Shown here: positions 22,412 through 31,312 of the stretch, piece after piece | How the letters are laid out: the number at the start of each line of letters is the position of its first letter | Position numbering within the stretch: the stretch's first letter is position 1 | From: Actinoplanes cyaneus | GTDB taxonomy: Bacteria > Actinomycetota > Actinomycetes > Mycobacteriales > Micromonosporaceae | Length of the DNA stretch: 64,000 nt | Direction of reading: 5' to 3' | Assembly (NCBI RefSeq): GCF_016862095.1 | Contig: NZ_BOMH01000058.1 | Span: 123,324-187,323, forward strand | Notes under the pieces: model-generated | What the model saw: only the letters and a program-made list of their open reading frames with translations | Database searches by the model: none | What the model was told of the DNA's origin: nothing | Translations under genes and position numbers: made by a program

Positions 22412-22948
22412 ATGCGTGCTGAACAGTTCGAGGTGCCGGCGTTGCCGGTGCTGCTGCCGCTGGGTGGCATCCTGATGGTGCTGTCCTGGCTGTGGTTGCG
22501 CAGGCGGGGGCGGTTGACGGTCGGCCGGCTCCTCGCAGCGTGGGCGCTGAGCTGGTATGCGGTGGCGGTGCTGGGCGCGACGATGCTGCCGATGCCCATG
22601 TCCTGGGGGCCGGATGCCGGGCCGCCCGCGACGTATCGGATTCTGCTGATCCCGACGCTGGCGATGCGCCGCCGGGATTTCGTGCTGAACCTGATGATGA
22701 TGTTGCCGCTGGCCGCGCTGCTGCACCTGAACTTCGGGATCGTGGAGAAGCTGCGGGTGGTGCGGATCGGGTTCTTCGTTAGCCTGGGCATCGAGGTCAC
22801 GCAGCTGGTGCTGATCCTGACCGTGCACGGTAACCGCTGGGCGGACGTGAACGATCTGCTGTCGAACACCATCGGGACGATCTTCGGGTACGTGGGGTGG
22901 CAGTGGATCGTCCGCCGTCTGATCAGGGAACCGGTGCGGTCAGGGTGA
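22412..22948 (+). CDS. VanZ-family membrane protein, 178 aa
   Basis: ATG 22412 starts a protein with four to five hydrophobic helices. The layout matches VanZ-like proteins: ATMLPMPMSWGP after an early helix, then LIPTLAMRRRDFVLNLMMMLPL, GFFVSLGIEVTQLVL and the conserved-type ADVNDLLSNTIGTIFGY. VanZ-like proteins are linked to teicoplanin resistance in enterococci, but most actinobacterial members have no known function. The 3' end overlaps the convergent glycosyltransferase by 26 bases. Confidence 0.85.
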   Translation: MRAEQFEVPALPVLLPLGGILMVLSWLWLRRRGRLTVGRLLAAWALSWYAVAVLGATMLPMPMSWGPDAGPPATYRILLIPTLAMRRRDFVLNLMMMLPLAALLHLNFGIVEKLRVVRIGFFVSLGIEVTQLVLILTVHGNRWADVNDLLSNTIGTIFGYVGWQWIVRRLIREPVRSG

Positions 22949-24020
22949 GCCGGTCGTAGACCTGTCCGACGGCGGCGGCCAGGTGGTCGGCGTGGTAGCG
23001 GGGGCCGGCGGTGCGGGCCGGCAGGCGCGCGCCGCGTCGTTCGGCGAGGCAGAGGACTTCGGCGCGCAGCGTGCGCGGCAGTGATTCGCGGTCGTGCGGG
23101 GAGAGCCGGTGGGTGCCGCGGACCGGGACGCGGGCGGCGGCGCGTTCTTCCAGTGGCGGGCATGCGGCGTAGATCGCGGGCAGGCCGGCCGCGATCGCCT
23201 CGAGGACGGCCAGCCCCCAGGTGTTGCGGTCGGGGGAGGCGAAGACGTCCATCGCGCAGAGCATCTCGCGCGGGTGCCGGACCGTGCCGGCGAACAGGAC
23301 GCGGTCGGCGACGTCCTCGATGATCGCGAGCTGTTGCAGGGCGGGCCGTGCCGGGCCGTCGCCGACCAGCAGCAGGACCGCGTCCGGCACCTCGGCGACG
23401 GCGCGGATCAGCAGGTCGAGGCGTTTCGCCGGGGTGAGCCGCCCGGTGACGCCGATGACCGGCACGTCGTCGGTGACGCCGAGCCGGGCCCGGGTGGTCG
23501 CGCGCAGCGCGGGGTCGAAGCGGTATTCGGACGGGTCGATCGCGCGCGGGATGGTGACGATCCGCTCGCCGGGGACGCCCCAGCCGCGCAGCCGGTCGGC
23601 GATCGTCGTGGTGGCCGCGATCGTGAGCTGGCCGAGCCGCTCGCTGAGCAGGTAGAGCGGGCCGAGCCGACCGGCGCCGGGCCGGCCGAGGTGATGTTCG
23701 GTGGCGACGACGTGCGGGACCCCGGCGAGTCGCGCGGCGATCCTGCCCTGCACGCACGCGCGGTAGAGGTGGGTGTGCACGAGGTCGTAGTGGCCGCGGC
23801 GGATCAGGCGGCGCAGCCGGACGATCGCCGCCACGTCCCGGTCGCAGGCCGTGCTCAGTTCGTGGACCGGGGTCCCGCCGGCCCGGATCGCGCGGCCCTC
23901 GGTGCCGACCGGCGAGAGGGTGACGACCTCGCTGTCGTGCGGCAGCCGGCGCAGCAGCAGCCGGAGCTGATGTTCGGCGCCGCCTTCCGCCGCGGTGCTG
24001 ATCACATGGAGCACCCTCAT
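22923..24020 (-). CDS. GT4-family glycosyltransferase, 365 aa
   Basis: I start at ATG 24020 (MRVLHVISTAAEGGAEHQLRL), which gives the typical glycine-rich N-terminal loop of GT-B enzymes; the frame extends further but without typical sequence. The acceptor domain has DLVHTHLYRA. The donor domain has GVTGRLTPAKRLDLLIRA, LLVGDGPARP and the EX7E-type NTWGLAVLEAIAAGLPAIYA. It transfers a sugar from a nucleotide donor to a cell-surface glycan or lipid precursor. It is divergent from the exopolysaccharide genes at 24420, sharing a 400-base gap, so it probably belongs to that locus. Confidence 0.87.
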   Translation of the reverse strand: MRVLHVISTAAEGGAEHQLRLLLRRLPHDSEVVTLSPVGTEGRAIRAGGTPVHELSTACDRDVAAIVRLRRLIRRGHYDLVHTHLYRACVQGRIAARLAGVPHVVATEHHLGRPGAGRLGPLYLLSERLGQLTIAATTTIADRLRGWGVPGERIVTIPRAIDPSEYRFDPALRATTRARLGVTDDVPVIGVTGRLTPAKRLDLLIRAVAEVPDAVLLLVGDGPARPALQQLAIIEDVADRVLFAGTVRHPREMLCAMDVFASPDRNTWGLAVLEAIAAGLPAIYAACPPLEERAAARVPVRGTHRLSPHDRESLPRTLRAEVLCLAERRGARLPARTAGPRYHADHLAAAVGQVYDRLTLTAPVP

Positions 24021-24419
24021 CGTCGCCCCCTGGTCGCATAGTCGACAGAACGCTTGCGGCGGCTCCTGCGAGAACGGTCCCGGAATGGCGGGTGAAGTAA
24101 AAGTCGCAGATGTCATCTCTAATGTGATGATCCTTCACCATCAATATGACATGGTCCGCCGAATGGCCGGAACTGCGGGGCCGAATGGGGCCGAAAATTG
24201 ATGATCGAGGGGCAGTCCTGCGCGAATATCAGAACGTGAGGATTGCTCGCATAGCGCATGACAATTGCTACTGCACCGGCTCGCCGGTAGCTGGAACGCT
24301 GAAAGTCGCGAATAGCCCTTAATCGACTGGCGACTGGCCGAAAACGGTTTTCCGGCGGCCGGGTTCATTGTGCAGGATCCACGGCCGGTTGCTGCCGGCA
24401 TCGTACGAGGGGGATTTCC
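24021..24419. promoter_or_regulatory. Divergent regulatory region of the first exopolysaccharide locus
   Basis: A 399-base, AT-richer gap between the glycosyltransferase and the dehydratase gene. It contains the 15-base motif TGACAATTGCTACTG at 24259-24273 that recurs upstream of the second locus, and a GAAAAC-G-GTTTTC palindrome near 24347-24359. No gene is seen. Confidence 0.6.
24259..24273 (+). promoter_or_regulatory. Shared 15-base motif TGACAATTGCTACTG (copy 1)
   Basis: It is identical to the motif on the minus strand at 50991-51005; the match extends loosely two bases upstream (GC). It contains CAATTG. It lies 146 bases before the dehydratase start. Probably a regulator-binding site or promoter element common to both polysaccharide loci; the binding protein is unknown. 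Confidence 0.6.
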
Positions 24420-26354
24420 ATGCGAAAAGACCCGGCTGCCGGCGCGTGGCCAGGCCGGGCAGTGCCGTGGATCCGCACGGTGCTGCCCGGCCGAGCCGCT
24501 CGTGCGGGCGCCGACGCCCTGGCCCTGGCCACCGCCCTGCTGATCGCGACCCTCCTGCGGCACGACGGGCACGTGCGGTGGCTGCACGGCGGTGAGCTGG
24601 CGGAGCTGTCGCTGGTCGCGGCGCTGGTGCACACGGCCGCCGGAATCCGGTTCGGGCTCTACACCGGACGGTGGTCGTACGGCTGCTTCGAGGAGATCCT
24701 GGCGCTCGCCAAGACCGCGGCGGTCACCACGCCGATCGTGTTCGTGCTGGACACGCTGCTCGGGCGGCTCGTGCCACGCTCGGCGATCATCGGGGCGGGG
24801 CTGATCGGGCTGGTGCTCGCGGCCGGCGTCCGCTACGCCGTACGGCTGCTGCACGACCAGCGGCTGCGACCGCGCCCCGAGCCGGGGGGCCGGGTCGTGG
24901 TGATGGGCGCCGGGGAGGGCGCGACGCAGGTGATCCGGGCGATGCTGCGCAGCCCGTCCAGTCCGTACGTCCCGGTGGCCCTTCTCGACGACGACCCCGC
25001 GAAACGCACCCTGCGGATCATGGGCGTCCCGATGGCCGGCAACCGGCACGCGATGGCCGAGGTGGTGCGCCGCTTCCACGCCGACACCGTGGTGATCGCG
25101 ATCCCGAGCGCCGACGCGCCGCTGATCCGGGCACTCACCGACCTGGCCGAGCCGCTCGACGTCGACGTCAAGGTCGTGCCGCGGGTGGTCGAGCTGTTCG
25201 GGCGGACCGTGCGGGTCGAGGACATCCGCCCGGTCAGCCACACCGACCTGCTCGGCCGCCGGGAGATCGCGATCGACCTGGCCGCGGTCGCCGGTTATCT
25301 GCAGGGGCGGCGCGTGCTGGTCACCGGGGCCGGCGGCTCGATCGGCTCGGAGCTGTGCCGGCAGGTCGCCCAGTTCGGCCCGGCCCGGCTGGTGATGCTC
25401 GACCGCGACGAGTCCGGCCTGCACGCGGTGCAGCTGTCACTCGACGGCCGCGGCATGCTCGACGACCGGAACCTGGTCGTCGCCGACATCCGCGACCAGC
25501 AACGACTCGACGAGGTCTTCGACGAGCACCGGCCGCACGTGGTCTTCCACGCGGCGGCGCTCAAGCACCTGCCGCTGCTGGAGATGCACCCGTCCGAGGC
25601 GCTCAAGACCAACATCATCGGCACCTACCAGATCCTGCAGACCGCGATCCGGCACAACGTCGACCGCCTGGTCAACATCTCGACCGACAAGGCCGCCGAC
25701 CCGTGCAGCGTGCTCGGCTACTCCAAGCGGATCACCGAGCGGCTCACGGCCGCGGCCGACGCGGCGGCGCCCGGGACGTACACCAGCGTGCGGTTCGGCA
25801 ATGTGCTCGGCAGCCGCGGGTCGGTGCTGACCGCGTTCGCGGCACAGGTCGAGGCGGGCGGGCCGATCACGGTCACCGACCCGGAGGTCAACCGCTACTT
25901 CATGACGGTGCAGGAGGCGGTCCGGCTGGTCGTGCAGGCCGGCGCGCTGGACAGTCACGGCGAGGTGCTCGTGCTCGACATGGGCGAGCCGGTGCGGATC
26001 GCGGACGTGGCCAGGCGGATCGCGGAGAGCGCCGGACGGCACATCAAGATCGTCTACACCGGACTGCGCCCCGGCGAGAAACTGGCCGAGGTGCTGCTCG
26101 GGCCGGGCGAGCCCGATCACCGGCCGAACCATCCGCTGATCTCGCAGGCGCCGGTGCCGCCGCTGGACGGCGCGGTGCTCTCGCTGCTCGACCCGTCGTC
26201 GCCGCGGGCGGATCTGATCGCGGTGCTGCGCTGGCTCGCGGAGAGCCCGGCGCTGCCCGGCCGCGTCGCGCCGCCGGCCCCCGCGCCCCGATCCGGCGGC
26301 CGCGGCGGCAAGCGCCAGGCCGAGTTCACCATGCGCCTGGGACGCCACCCATGA
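24420..26354 (+). CDS. Membrane-bound nucleotide-sugar 4,6-dehydratase (FlaA1/CapD family)
   Basis: 644 residues. About four membrane helices fill the first 150 residues. A CoA-binding-like Rossmann domain follows (VVVMGAGEGATQVI), then the catalytic short-chain dehydrogenase domain: VLVTGAGGSIGSELCRQ near residue 299, NISTDKAA near 418, and YSKR with the catalytic Tyr/Lys. These are hallmarks of UDP-GlcNAc 4,6-dehydratases such as CapD and WbpM. The enzyme makes a 4-keto-6-deoxy sugar for surface polysaccharide. It overlaps an in-frame ATG of the next gene at ATGA (26351-26354), which points to one operon. Confidence 0.92.
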   Translation: MRKDPAAGAWPGRAVPWIRTVLPGRAARAGADALALATALLIATLLRHDGHVRWLHGGELAELSLVAALVHTAAGIRFGLYTGRWSYGCFEEILALAKTAAVTTPIVFVLDTLLGRLVPRSAIIGAGLIGLVLAAGVRYAVRLLHDQRLRPRPEPGGRVVVMGAGEGATQVIRAMLRSPSSPYVPVALLDDDPAKRTLRIMGVPMAGNRHAMAEVVRRFHADTVVIAIPSADAPLIRALTDLAEPLDVDVKVVPRVVELFGRTVRVEDIRPVSHTDLLGRREIAIDLAAVAGYLQGRRVLVTGAGGSIGSELCRQVAQFGPARLVMLDRDESGLHAVQLSLDGRGMLDDRNLVVADIRDQQRLDEVFDEHRPHVVFHAAALKHLPLLEMHPSEALKTNIIGTYQILQTAIRHNVDRLVNISTDKAADPCSVLGYSKRITERLTAAADAAAPGTYTSVRFGNVLGSRGSVLTAFAAQVEAGGPITVTDPEVNRYFMTVQEAVRLVVQAGALDSHGEVLVLDMGEPVRIADVARRIAESAGRHIKIVYTGLRPGEKLAEVLLGPGEPDHRPNHPLISQAPVPPLDGAVLSLLDPSSPRADLIAVLRWLAESPALPGRVAPPAPAPRSGGRGGKRQAEFTMRLGRHP

Positions 26355-26383
26355 GCCGGACCCGGAAGGACAGGAGCACCACC

Positions 26384-27640
26384 ATGCGCGTCGTCATCGC
26401 GGGCCAGGGCTATGTCGGGCTGCCGCTTGCGGTCCGCGCCGCCGAAGTGGGACACACCGTGGTCGGCTTCGACGTCGACGACGAGCGGATCAAGCGGCTC
26501 GCGGCCGGTGAGTCCTACGTCGACGACATCACCTCCGAGCAGCTCCAGCAGGTCCTCGCCGGTGGGAGGTTCCTGCCGTCGTCGGACCCGCGGGCCTGCG
26601 CCGGGTTCGACATCGCGGTGATCGCGGTGCCCACGCCGCTGCGCGACGGCACCCCGGACCTGCGCCACATCGAGGCCTCGGCCCGCACCCTCGCCCGGTA
26701 CCTGCGCCCCGGCGCGACCGTCGCGCTGGAGTCGACCACGTATCCGGGCACCACGACCGAGCTGGTCGCGCCGATCCTGGAGGAGGGCTCGGGGCTGATC
26801 GCCGGCGAGGACTTCCACCTCGGCTACAGCCCCGAGCGCATCGACCCCGGCAACCGGCAGTGGCACCTGGCCACCACCCCGAAGGTCGTCTCCGGGATCA
26901 ACCCGGCGTCGCTGGCGAAGGTGCAGGCGTTCTACGCCTCGGTGGTGGAGACGACGGTGCCGGTCTCCGACCCGAAGGTGGCCGAGCTCGCGAAGCTGCT
27001 GGAGAACACGTTCCGGCACGTCAACATCGCGCTGGTCAACGAACTCGCGGTCTACGCGCACGACCTGGGCATCGACGTGTGGGAGGCGATCGACGCGGCG
27101 TCGTCGAAGCCCTTCGGGTACATGCGCTTCGTCCCCGGCCCGGGTGTGGGCGGCCACTGCCTGCCGATCGACCCGTCCTACCTGTCGTGGCGGGTGCAGC
27201 GCACGCTCGGGCAGAGTTTCCGCTTCGTCGAGCTCGCCAACGACATCAACAACCACATGCCCGATTACGTGGTACGCCGGCTGGCCGTTGCCCTGAATCG
27301 GCACCGCAAGGCGCTGAACGGGTCGACGGTTCTGCTGCTCGGCCTGGCGTACAAGAAGAACAGCGGTGACGCCCGTGAGTCGCCGGCCCGCCGGGTCGCC
27401 GCGCTGCTGCTGGAGATGGGCGCCGAGGTCCGCGCCGCCGACCCGCACGTGGTCGAGGACGCGCACGTCGATCAGCGGCTCATCCGGGTCGCGCTGACCG
27501 CCGAGCAGGTGGCCGCCGCCGACGCAGTGGTCCTGCTCGCCGATCACGACGCCTTCGACCTGGACCTGGTGGTCGAGCACGCCCGGTACGTGCTCGACAC
27601 CCGCCACCGCCTCACCGGAACCACAGTGGAATCGATCTGA
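26384..27640 (+). CDS. UDP-sugar (hexose or HexNAc) 6-dehydrogenase
   Basis: 418 residues from ATG 26384, chosen for AGGAG seven bases upstream; an in-frame ATG at 26351, overlapping the preceding stop, would add eleven residues. Motifs: VVIAGQGYVGLPLA (NAD binding), ESTTYPGTTTE, YSPERIDPGN, and the catalytic Cys in GVGGHCLPIDPSYL near residue 259. YSPERIDPGN and GHCLPIDPSYL point to the WecC/WbpA/TviB-like branch that oxidises UDP-HexNAc to a uronic acid, though UDP-glucose cannot be ruled out. It supplies acidic sugar for the exopolysaccharide. Confidence 0.92.
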   Translation: MRVVIAGQGYVGLPLAVRAAEVGHTVVGFDVDDERIKRLAAGESYVDDITSEQLQQVLAGGRFLPSSDPRACAGFDIAVIAVPTPLRDGTPDLRHIEASARTLARYLRPGATVALESTTYPGTTTELVAPILEEGSGLIAGEDFHLGYSPERIDPGNRQWHLATTPKVVSGINPASLAKVQAFYASVVETTVPVSDPKVAELAKLLENTFRHVNIALVNELAVYAHDLGIDVWEAIDAASSKPFGYMRFVPGPGVGGHCLPIDPSYLSWRVQRTLGQSFRFVELANDINNHMPDYVVRRLAVALNRHRKALNGSTVLLLGLAYKKNSGDARESPARRVAALLLEMGAEVRAADPHVVEDAHVDQRLIRVALTAEQVAAADAVVLLADHDAFDLDLVVEHARYVLDTRHRLTGTTVESI

Positions 27641-27651
27641 AGGGGGAAATC

Positions 27652-28311
27652 GTGGCCCTCCTGCGCCCGATCTGGAACGTCCTCAATCAACTCGTCGCCC
27701 TGATCGCCCTGGTCCTGCTCTCGCCGCTGATCCTGGGGGTCGCCCTGTGGGTCCGGATCGCGGACGGCAAAGGGGTGCTCTTCGTCCAGGACCGCGCGGG
27801 CCGCGACGGCAAGCCGTTCCGGATGCTGAAGTTTCGGTCGATGGTGCACGACAGCGTGGCGATGAGCGCGCGGCTCGGCATGGCCGACCCGTTCGGCCTG
27901 CTCGAGAACGACCCGCGGATCACCAGGTGCGGGCGGATCCTGCGCCGGACCAGCCTCGACGAGCTGCCGCAGCTGGTCAACGTGGTGCGCGGGCAGATGA
28001 ACCTCGTCGGGCCGCGGCCGGACGTGCTGCCCCAGGTCGCCAACTACTCGCCGGAGGACGCGCGGCGCCTGGAGGTCCGGCCCGGGATCACCGGCTGGGC
28101 GCAGGTCAACGGGCGTGACGACATCGACTGGCCGGCCCGGTTCGTGCTGGACCGCTGGTACATCGACCACTGGACGCCGTGGCTCGACCTGAGGATCGTC
28201 TGGCGCACGGTCGCGGATCTGCGTCGCGGCGAGCCGCCGGTGCACGTGGACACGCTCAACATCGGGCGGGCCGCCGGCGACAACACGCAGGACCTGAGCC
28301 GTGCTGCCTGA
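27652..28311 (+). CDS. Priming undecaprenyl-phosphate sugar-phosphate transferase
   Basis: 219 residues starting at GTG 27652 behind AGGGGG. One N-terminal hydrophobic segment (LVALIALVLLSPLILGVALW) anchors a catalytic domain with KPFRMLKFRSM, RTSLDELPQLVNVVRG and GQMNLVGPRP, the classic signature of the PssY/WcaJ C-terminal domain. It transfers a sugar-1-phosphate to undecaprenyl phosphate, the first step of repeat-unit assembly. Its end overlaps the next gene by 11 bases. Confidence 0.92.
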   Translation: MALLRPIWNVLNQLVALIALVLLSPLILGVALWVRIADGKGVLFVQDRAGRDGKPFRMLKFRSMVHDSVAMSARLGMADPFGLLENDPRITRCGRILRRTSLDELPQLVNVVRGQMNLVGPRPDVLPQVANYSPEDARRLEVRPGITGWAQVNGRDDIDWPARFVLDRWYIDHWTPWLDLRIVWRTVADLRRGEPPVHVDTLNIGRAAGDNTQDLSRAA

Positions 28312-29407
28312 GACGTCCCGGGAGATCGGGTCGGAGTTCCACTGGGACCCGTCCGCCCTGCTCGGCGACGTGCGGGGCGGCCTTCCGGGGTGGGTCCCGC
28401 AGCGGCGGGAACTCTTCGCCACCGGGTGCGGGGCGTTGCGCGCGGTGGTCCGGCAGCTCGCACCGGCCGGGCGGCTGCACGTGCCGTCGTACTTCTGCAT
28501 GGGCGTCGCCGAGTCGCTCGCCGACCTGCTGCCGGTGACCTTCTACCGGCACCTGCCGGACGGGCGCGGGCCGCGGTGGGAGACGCTGCGGGTGCGGCCC
28601 GGGGACATCGTGCTCGCGCAGAACCTCTTCGGCGGGGAGGACCAGGCGCCGTGGACCGCGTGGATCAGGGCACATCCCGGCATCCCGGTCGTCGAGGACC
28701 ACTCCCACGACCCGTTCAGCACCTGGGCGAGGAACAGCATCGGCGCGTACGTCGTCTCGTCGCTCCGCAAGACGCTGCCGCTGCCCGACGGCGGGCTGCT
28801 GTGGTCGCCCGCCGGGCGTGACCTGCCGCGACCGGAGGGGCCGGAGAGTGCCGGAGCGGGACAGAAGCTCGCGGCGATGCTGCTCAAGGCGGGGTGGCTG
28901 GACGGGCAGCCGGTGCCCAAGGAGACGTTCCGCGCGCTGCAGCGGCGCGGCGAGGGTGAACTGCTCGGCAGCGCGGGGCCGGCCAGCACGGTGACCCGGG
29001 CGGTGCTTCCGCTGCTCGACGTGCCGGGGATCCGGGCGGCGAGCCGGGTGAACGCGGTGGCGCTGCGGGAGGCGCTGCACGGGCGTACGGGAAATCTCAC
29101 GGTCCTGGGTCTCTCCGGCGACGAGGATGTCGCGCCGTTCCGGGTGCAGCTCCTGCTACCGTCCCCGGCCGGGCGGGACGCGATGCTCGAACGGCTTGCC
29201 GCGAACCGGATCTATGCCCCGGTGCACTGGCGGCAGGATCGGCACGGATGGTGGAGCGGTGACCCGGAGGCGGCCGCGCTGGCGGACCGTTCGCTCACCC
29301 TCCCAGTTGATCATCGGTGCAGCTCAGAGGATGTTTTCCGGATGGCCGAAGTGGTCACCTCGCAGACCTCGCGCGAATCGAGGAGCGGCCATATCATCAG
29401 GGCGTGA
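28301..29407 (+). CDS. DegT/DnrJ-like PLP-fold protein, 368 aa
   Basis: GTG 28301 overlaps the preceding gene. The fold resembles DegT/EryC1 aminotransferases: a cysteine-bearing loop HVPSYFCMG where the cofactor phosphate is usually met, IPVVEDHSHD for the Asp that pairs with PLP, and SSLRKTLPLPDGG with a Lys at the Schiff-base position (near residue 154). The overall sequence diverges from typical sugar aminotransferases, so the substrate and even the transamination activity are uncertain. By position it may install an amino group on the 4-keto sugar made by the dehydratase, but it could have become a non-enzymatic relative. Confidence 0.7.
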   Translation: MLPETSREIGSEFHWDPSALLGDVRGGLPGWVPQRRELFATGCGALRAVVRQLAPAGRLHVPSYFCMGVAESLADLLPVTFYRHLPDGRGPRWETLRVRPGDIVLAQNLFGGEDQAPWTAWIRAHPGIPVVEDHSHDPFSTWARNSIGAYVVSSLRKTLPLPDGGLLWSPAGRDLPRPEGPESAGAGQKLAAMLLKAGWLDGQPVPKETFRALQRRGEGELLGSAGPASTVTRAVLPLLDVPGIRAASRVNAVALREALHGRTGNLTVLGLSGDEDVAPFRVQLLLPSPAGRDAMLERLAANRIYAPVHWRQDRHGWWSGDPEAAALADRSLTLPVDHRCSSEDVFRMAEVVTSQTSRESRSGHIIRA

Positions 29408-29444
29408 CAGCGGCCTGCACCCTCGGTGACGGCGGTCGATCGCG

Positions 29445-30692
29445 ATGACCGGCGGTGGCTGGTTCGCGCTGGGCATCGCCGTCTTCGGCTCGCTCTGCTA
29501 CGCGGCCGGCTCGATCCTGCAGGCCGTCGGCGCCCGGCGCAGCACCAGCGCGGTCAGCACGCTGGGGCATCCGCTCTACCTGATCGGCATCGCGCTGGAC
29601 ATGATGGCCTGGCTCGGGTCGATGATCGCGCTGCGCGAGCTCGCGGTCTACCTGGTCGAGTCGGTGCTGGCCGGCTCGCTCGCGATCACGGCGTTCGCGG
29701 CGTGGGCGTTCCTCGGCTCGAAGCTGCGCAAACGCGACGTGGTTGCCATCGTCGTGACGATCCTCGCGCTGGGCGGGCTTGCCATGTCGGCCGGTCAGCA
29801 GCACGTCGTGGCGGCCTCGCTCTCCCTGCGGCTCGGGTTCGTCGGCGCGCTGGTGATCGTGCTGATCCTCGGCTTCGCCGCCACCAAGATCGGGTCACCC
29901 GGGCTGATCGCGTCGATCGGCGGGCTCTCCGTCGGCGCCGCGGCGCTCGGCGGGCGCGCGCTGCATCTGCCCGACGACGAGATGACCACGGTCGGCTCGG
30001 CCGCGCTGGCGATCTTCAGCGAGCCGTTGACGTACGTGCTGCTGGTCTTCGCCGCCAACGGCATGATCATGTACGCGAACGCGCTGCAGGGCGGCGACGT
30101 CGGACGCGTCACCGCCGTGCATTGGACGTTCGAGGTGATCGCGCCGTCCGTGATCGCGCTGACCATCCTCGGCGACACCGTGCGGCCCGGGTGGGAACCG
30201 GTCGCCCTGGGCGCCGCACTGATCACCGTGTGCTGCGCGGTCGTGCTGGCCAGCGCGCCGGCGACCTCGACGCTGGAGGAGGGCGCGTCCGGGCCGGCCG
30301 CGCTGCCCGCCGGGGCCGAACCGCACGCGCTGCCGGCGCCGCCGCTGCCGATGCTGCCCGGCGCGCCGGGGCATCCGGTCACCGCGCTCGTGCCGCTGGA
30401 GGCGTGGCGGCTCGCCATCCCGGTCGAGGCCCGGTGGCCGGCGCTGCAGCCGCCACTGGTCCGGGGATACGGGACGATCGTCTGGTGGGGGCCGGCGTGG
30501 GCGCCGCTGCCCATCTGGGTGCCGCCGGACCGGTCGCTCGTGCCCCGCGACCGGCCGAAGATCGCCGACCGTCCACAACGGATCTGGCCCGCCCGGGTCG
30601 GCCCGCAACTGCCGGCGACCCGGCGCCCGGCCCGCCACCGCGACCTGATCATCCCGGCCCAGCGCCGGCACGAGGACCGCGACGCCGCCTGA
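29445..30692 (+). CDS. DMT-superfamily-like membrane transporter with Pro-rich tail, 415 aa
   Basis: About nine hydrophobic helices occupy the first 270 residues, with repeated small-residue segments (FGSLCYAAGSILQAVGAR, SGQ..., GFAATKIGSPGLIASIGG) as in EamA/NIPA-like DMT transporters. The last 140 residues form a Pro/Ala/Arg-rich, probably cytoplasmic tail with many tryptophans (WWGPAWAPLPIWVPP). ATG 29445. It follows the DegT-like gene by 37 bases on the same strand. Substrate unknown; the tail is an unusual addition. Confidence 0.75.
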   Translation: MTGGGWFALGIAVFGSLCYAAGSILQAVGARRSTSAVSTLGHPLYLIGIALDMMAWLGSMIALRELAVYLVESVLAGSLAITAFAAWAFLGSKLRKRDVVAIVVTILALGGLAMSAGQQHVVAASLSLRLGFVGALVIVLILGFAATKIGSPGLIASIGGLSVGAAALGGRALHLPDDEMTTVGSAALAIFSEPLTYVLLVFAANGMIMYANALQGGDVGRVTAVHWTFEVIAPSVIALTILGDTVRPGWEPVALGAALITVCCAVVLASAPATSTLEEGASGPAALPAGAEPHALPAPPLPMLPGAPGHPVTALVPLEAWRLAIPVEARWPALQPPLVRGYGTIVWWGPAWAPLPIWVPPDRSLVPRDRPKIADRPQRIWPARVGPQLPATRRPARHRDLIIPAQRRHEDRDAA

Positions 30693-31212
30693 GTTCGGCG
30701 TCGGCCGAGCGTCGGGGTGCGCGACAGCTTCCGGCAGCCCATCGCGGGACGATCTTGGGCGCATGGTCGGCCGGCTGCATGGTCGGCCGGCGGCTTGGTC
30801 CGCGGCCGCTTGGTCCGTCGGCGGTGACGGCGGCTTGGTCGCGCCGGGGGAACGGGCACAGCTCGGCGATCCGTCCGGGCCGGCAGCGCGTCCGGCGCAG
30901 CGGTCACGCCGGACAGGCGGCAGGAGCCGTGTTCGTTGTGCGGCAGGTTCCGTGTTCGATTTGCGGCGGGTTCGGTGTTCGTTTTGCGGCGGCCTTCGTG
31001 TTCGTTCTGCGGCGGATCACGGGCGGCGGGCACGGGCCGGGAAAGGGATCGTGACCAGCGCGGCAAGCAGGAGCGCCGGGGCCAGCAGCGCCGTCGGCAT
31101 CACCAGACAGAGGCGCGCGGCACCTCCAGGTCCGCGATCGGCTGTTCAGCGGTTTGCCGTCGATCGGGCCGCAGGTTCCGCGCGTCACTCCGGCCGCCGT
31201 CCGCTTGCGAAC
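30693..31212. other. Repeat-rich gap without a convincing gene
   Basis: Short repeats dominate: two copies of GCATGGTCGGCCGGC near 30762-30792, CTTGGTC-type repeats to 30841, and four copies of a 23-base unit (separate entry). Reading frames crossing it change composition abruptly and lack ribosome-binding sites. Confidence 0.5.
30927..31018. repeat. Four tandem copies of a 23-bp unit
   Basis: Units start at 30927, 30950, 30973 and 30996, each close to CCGTGTTCGTTTTGCGGCGG. The exact 23-base spacing is kept in all four. No function is evident. Confidence 0.8.
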
Positions 31213-31296
31213 CGGAACGTCGTTCCGTATCTTCGAGCGAGTCAAGCGGAACGTTGTTCCGAATGCGCGGAGCCAGTCCATCGGAACCTTGTTCCG
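31213..31296 (+). promoter_or_regulatory. Three spaced operators, CGGAAC-N3-GTTCCG
   Basis: Perfect palindromes lie at 31213-31227, 31247-31261 and 31282-31296, 34 and 35 bases apart, ending 17 bases before the hydrolase ATG. The third lies close to the ribosome-binding site, so a bound repressor would block transcription strongly. No TetR gene is adjacent, so the regulator is encoded elsewhere. Confidence 0.8.
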
Positions 31297-31312
31297 TGTC
31301 GAAGGAGAAGTC

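Noticed and set aside
24671..27640. A 989-codon frame spanning the dehydratase and dehydrogenase
   Set aside because: Only its last part is the real dehydrogenase; the first part is the wrong frame of the dehydratase gene.
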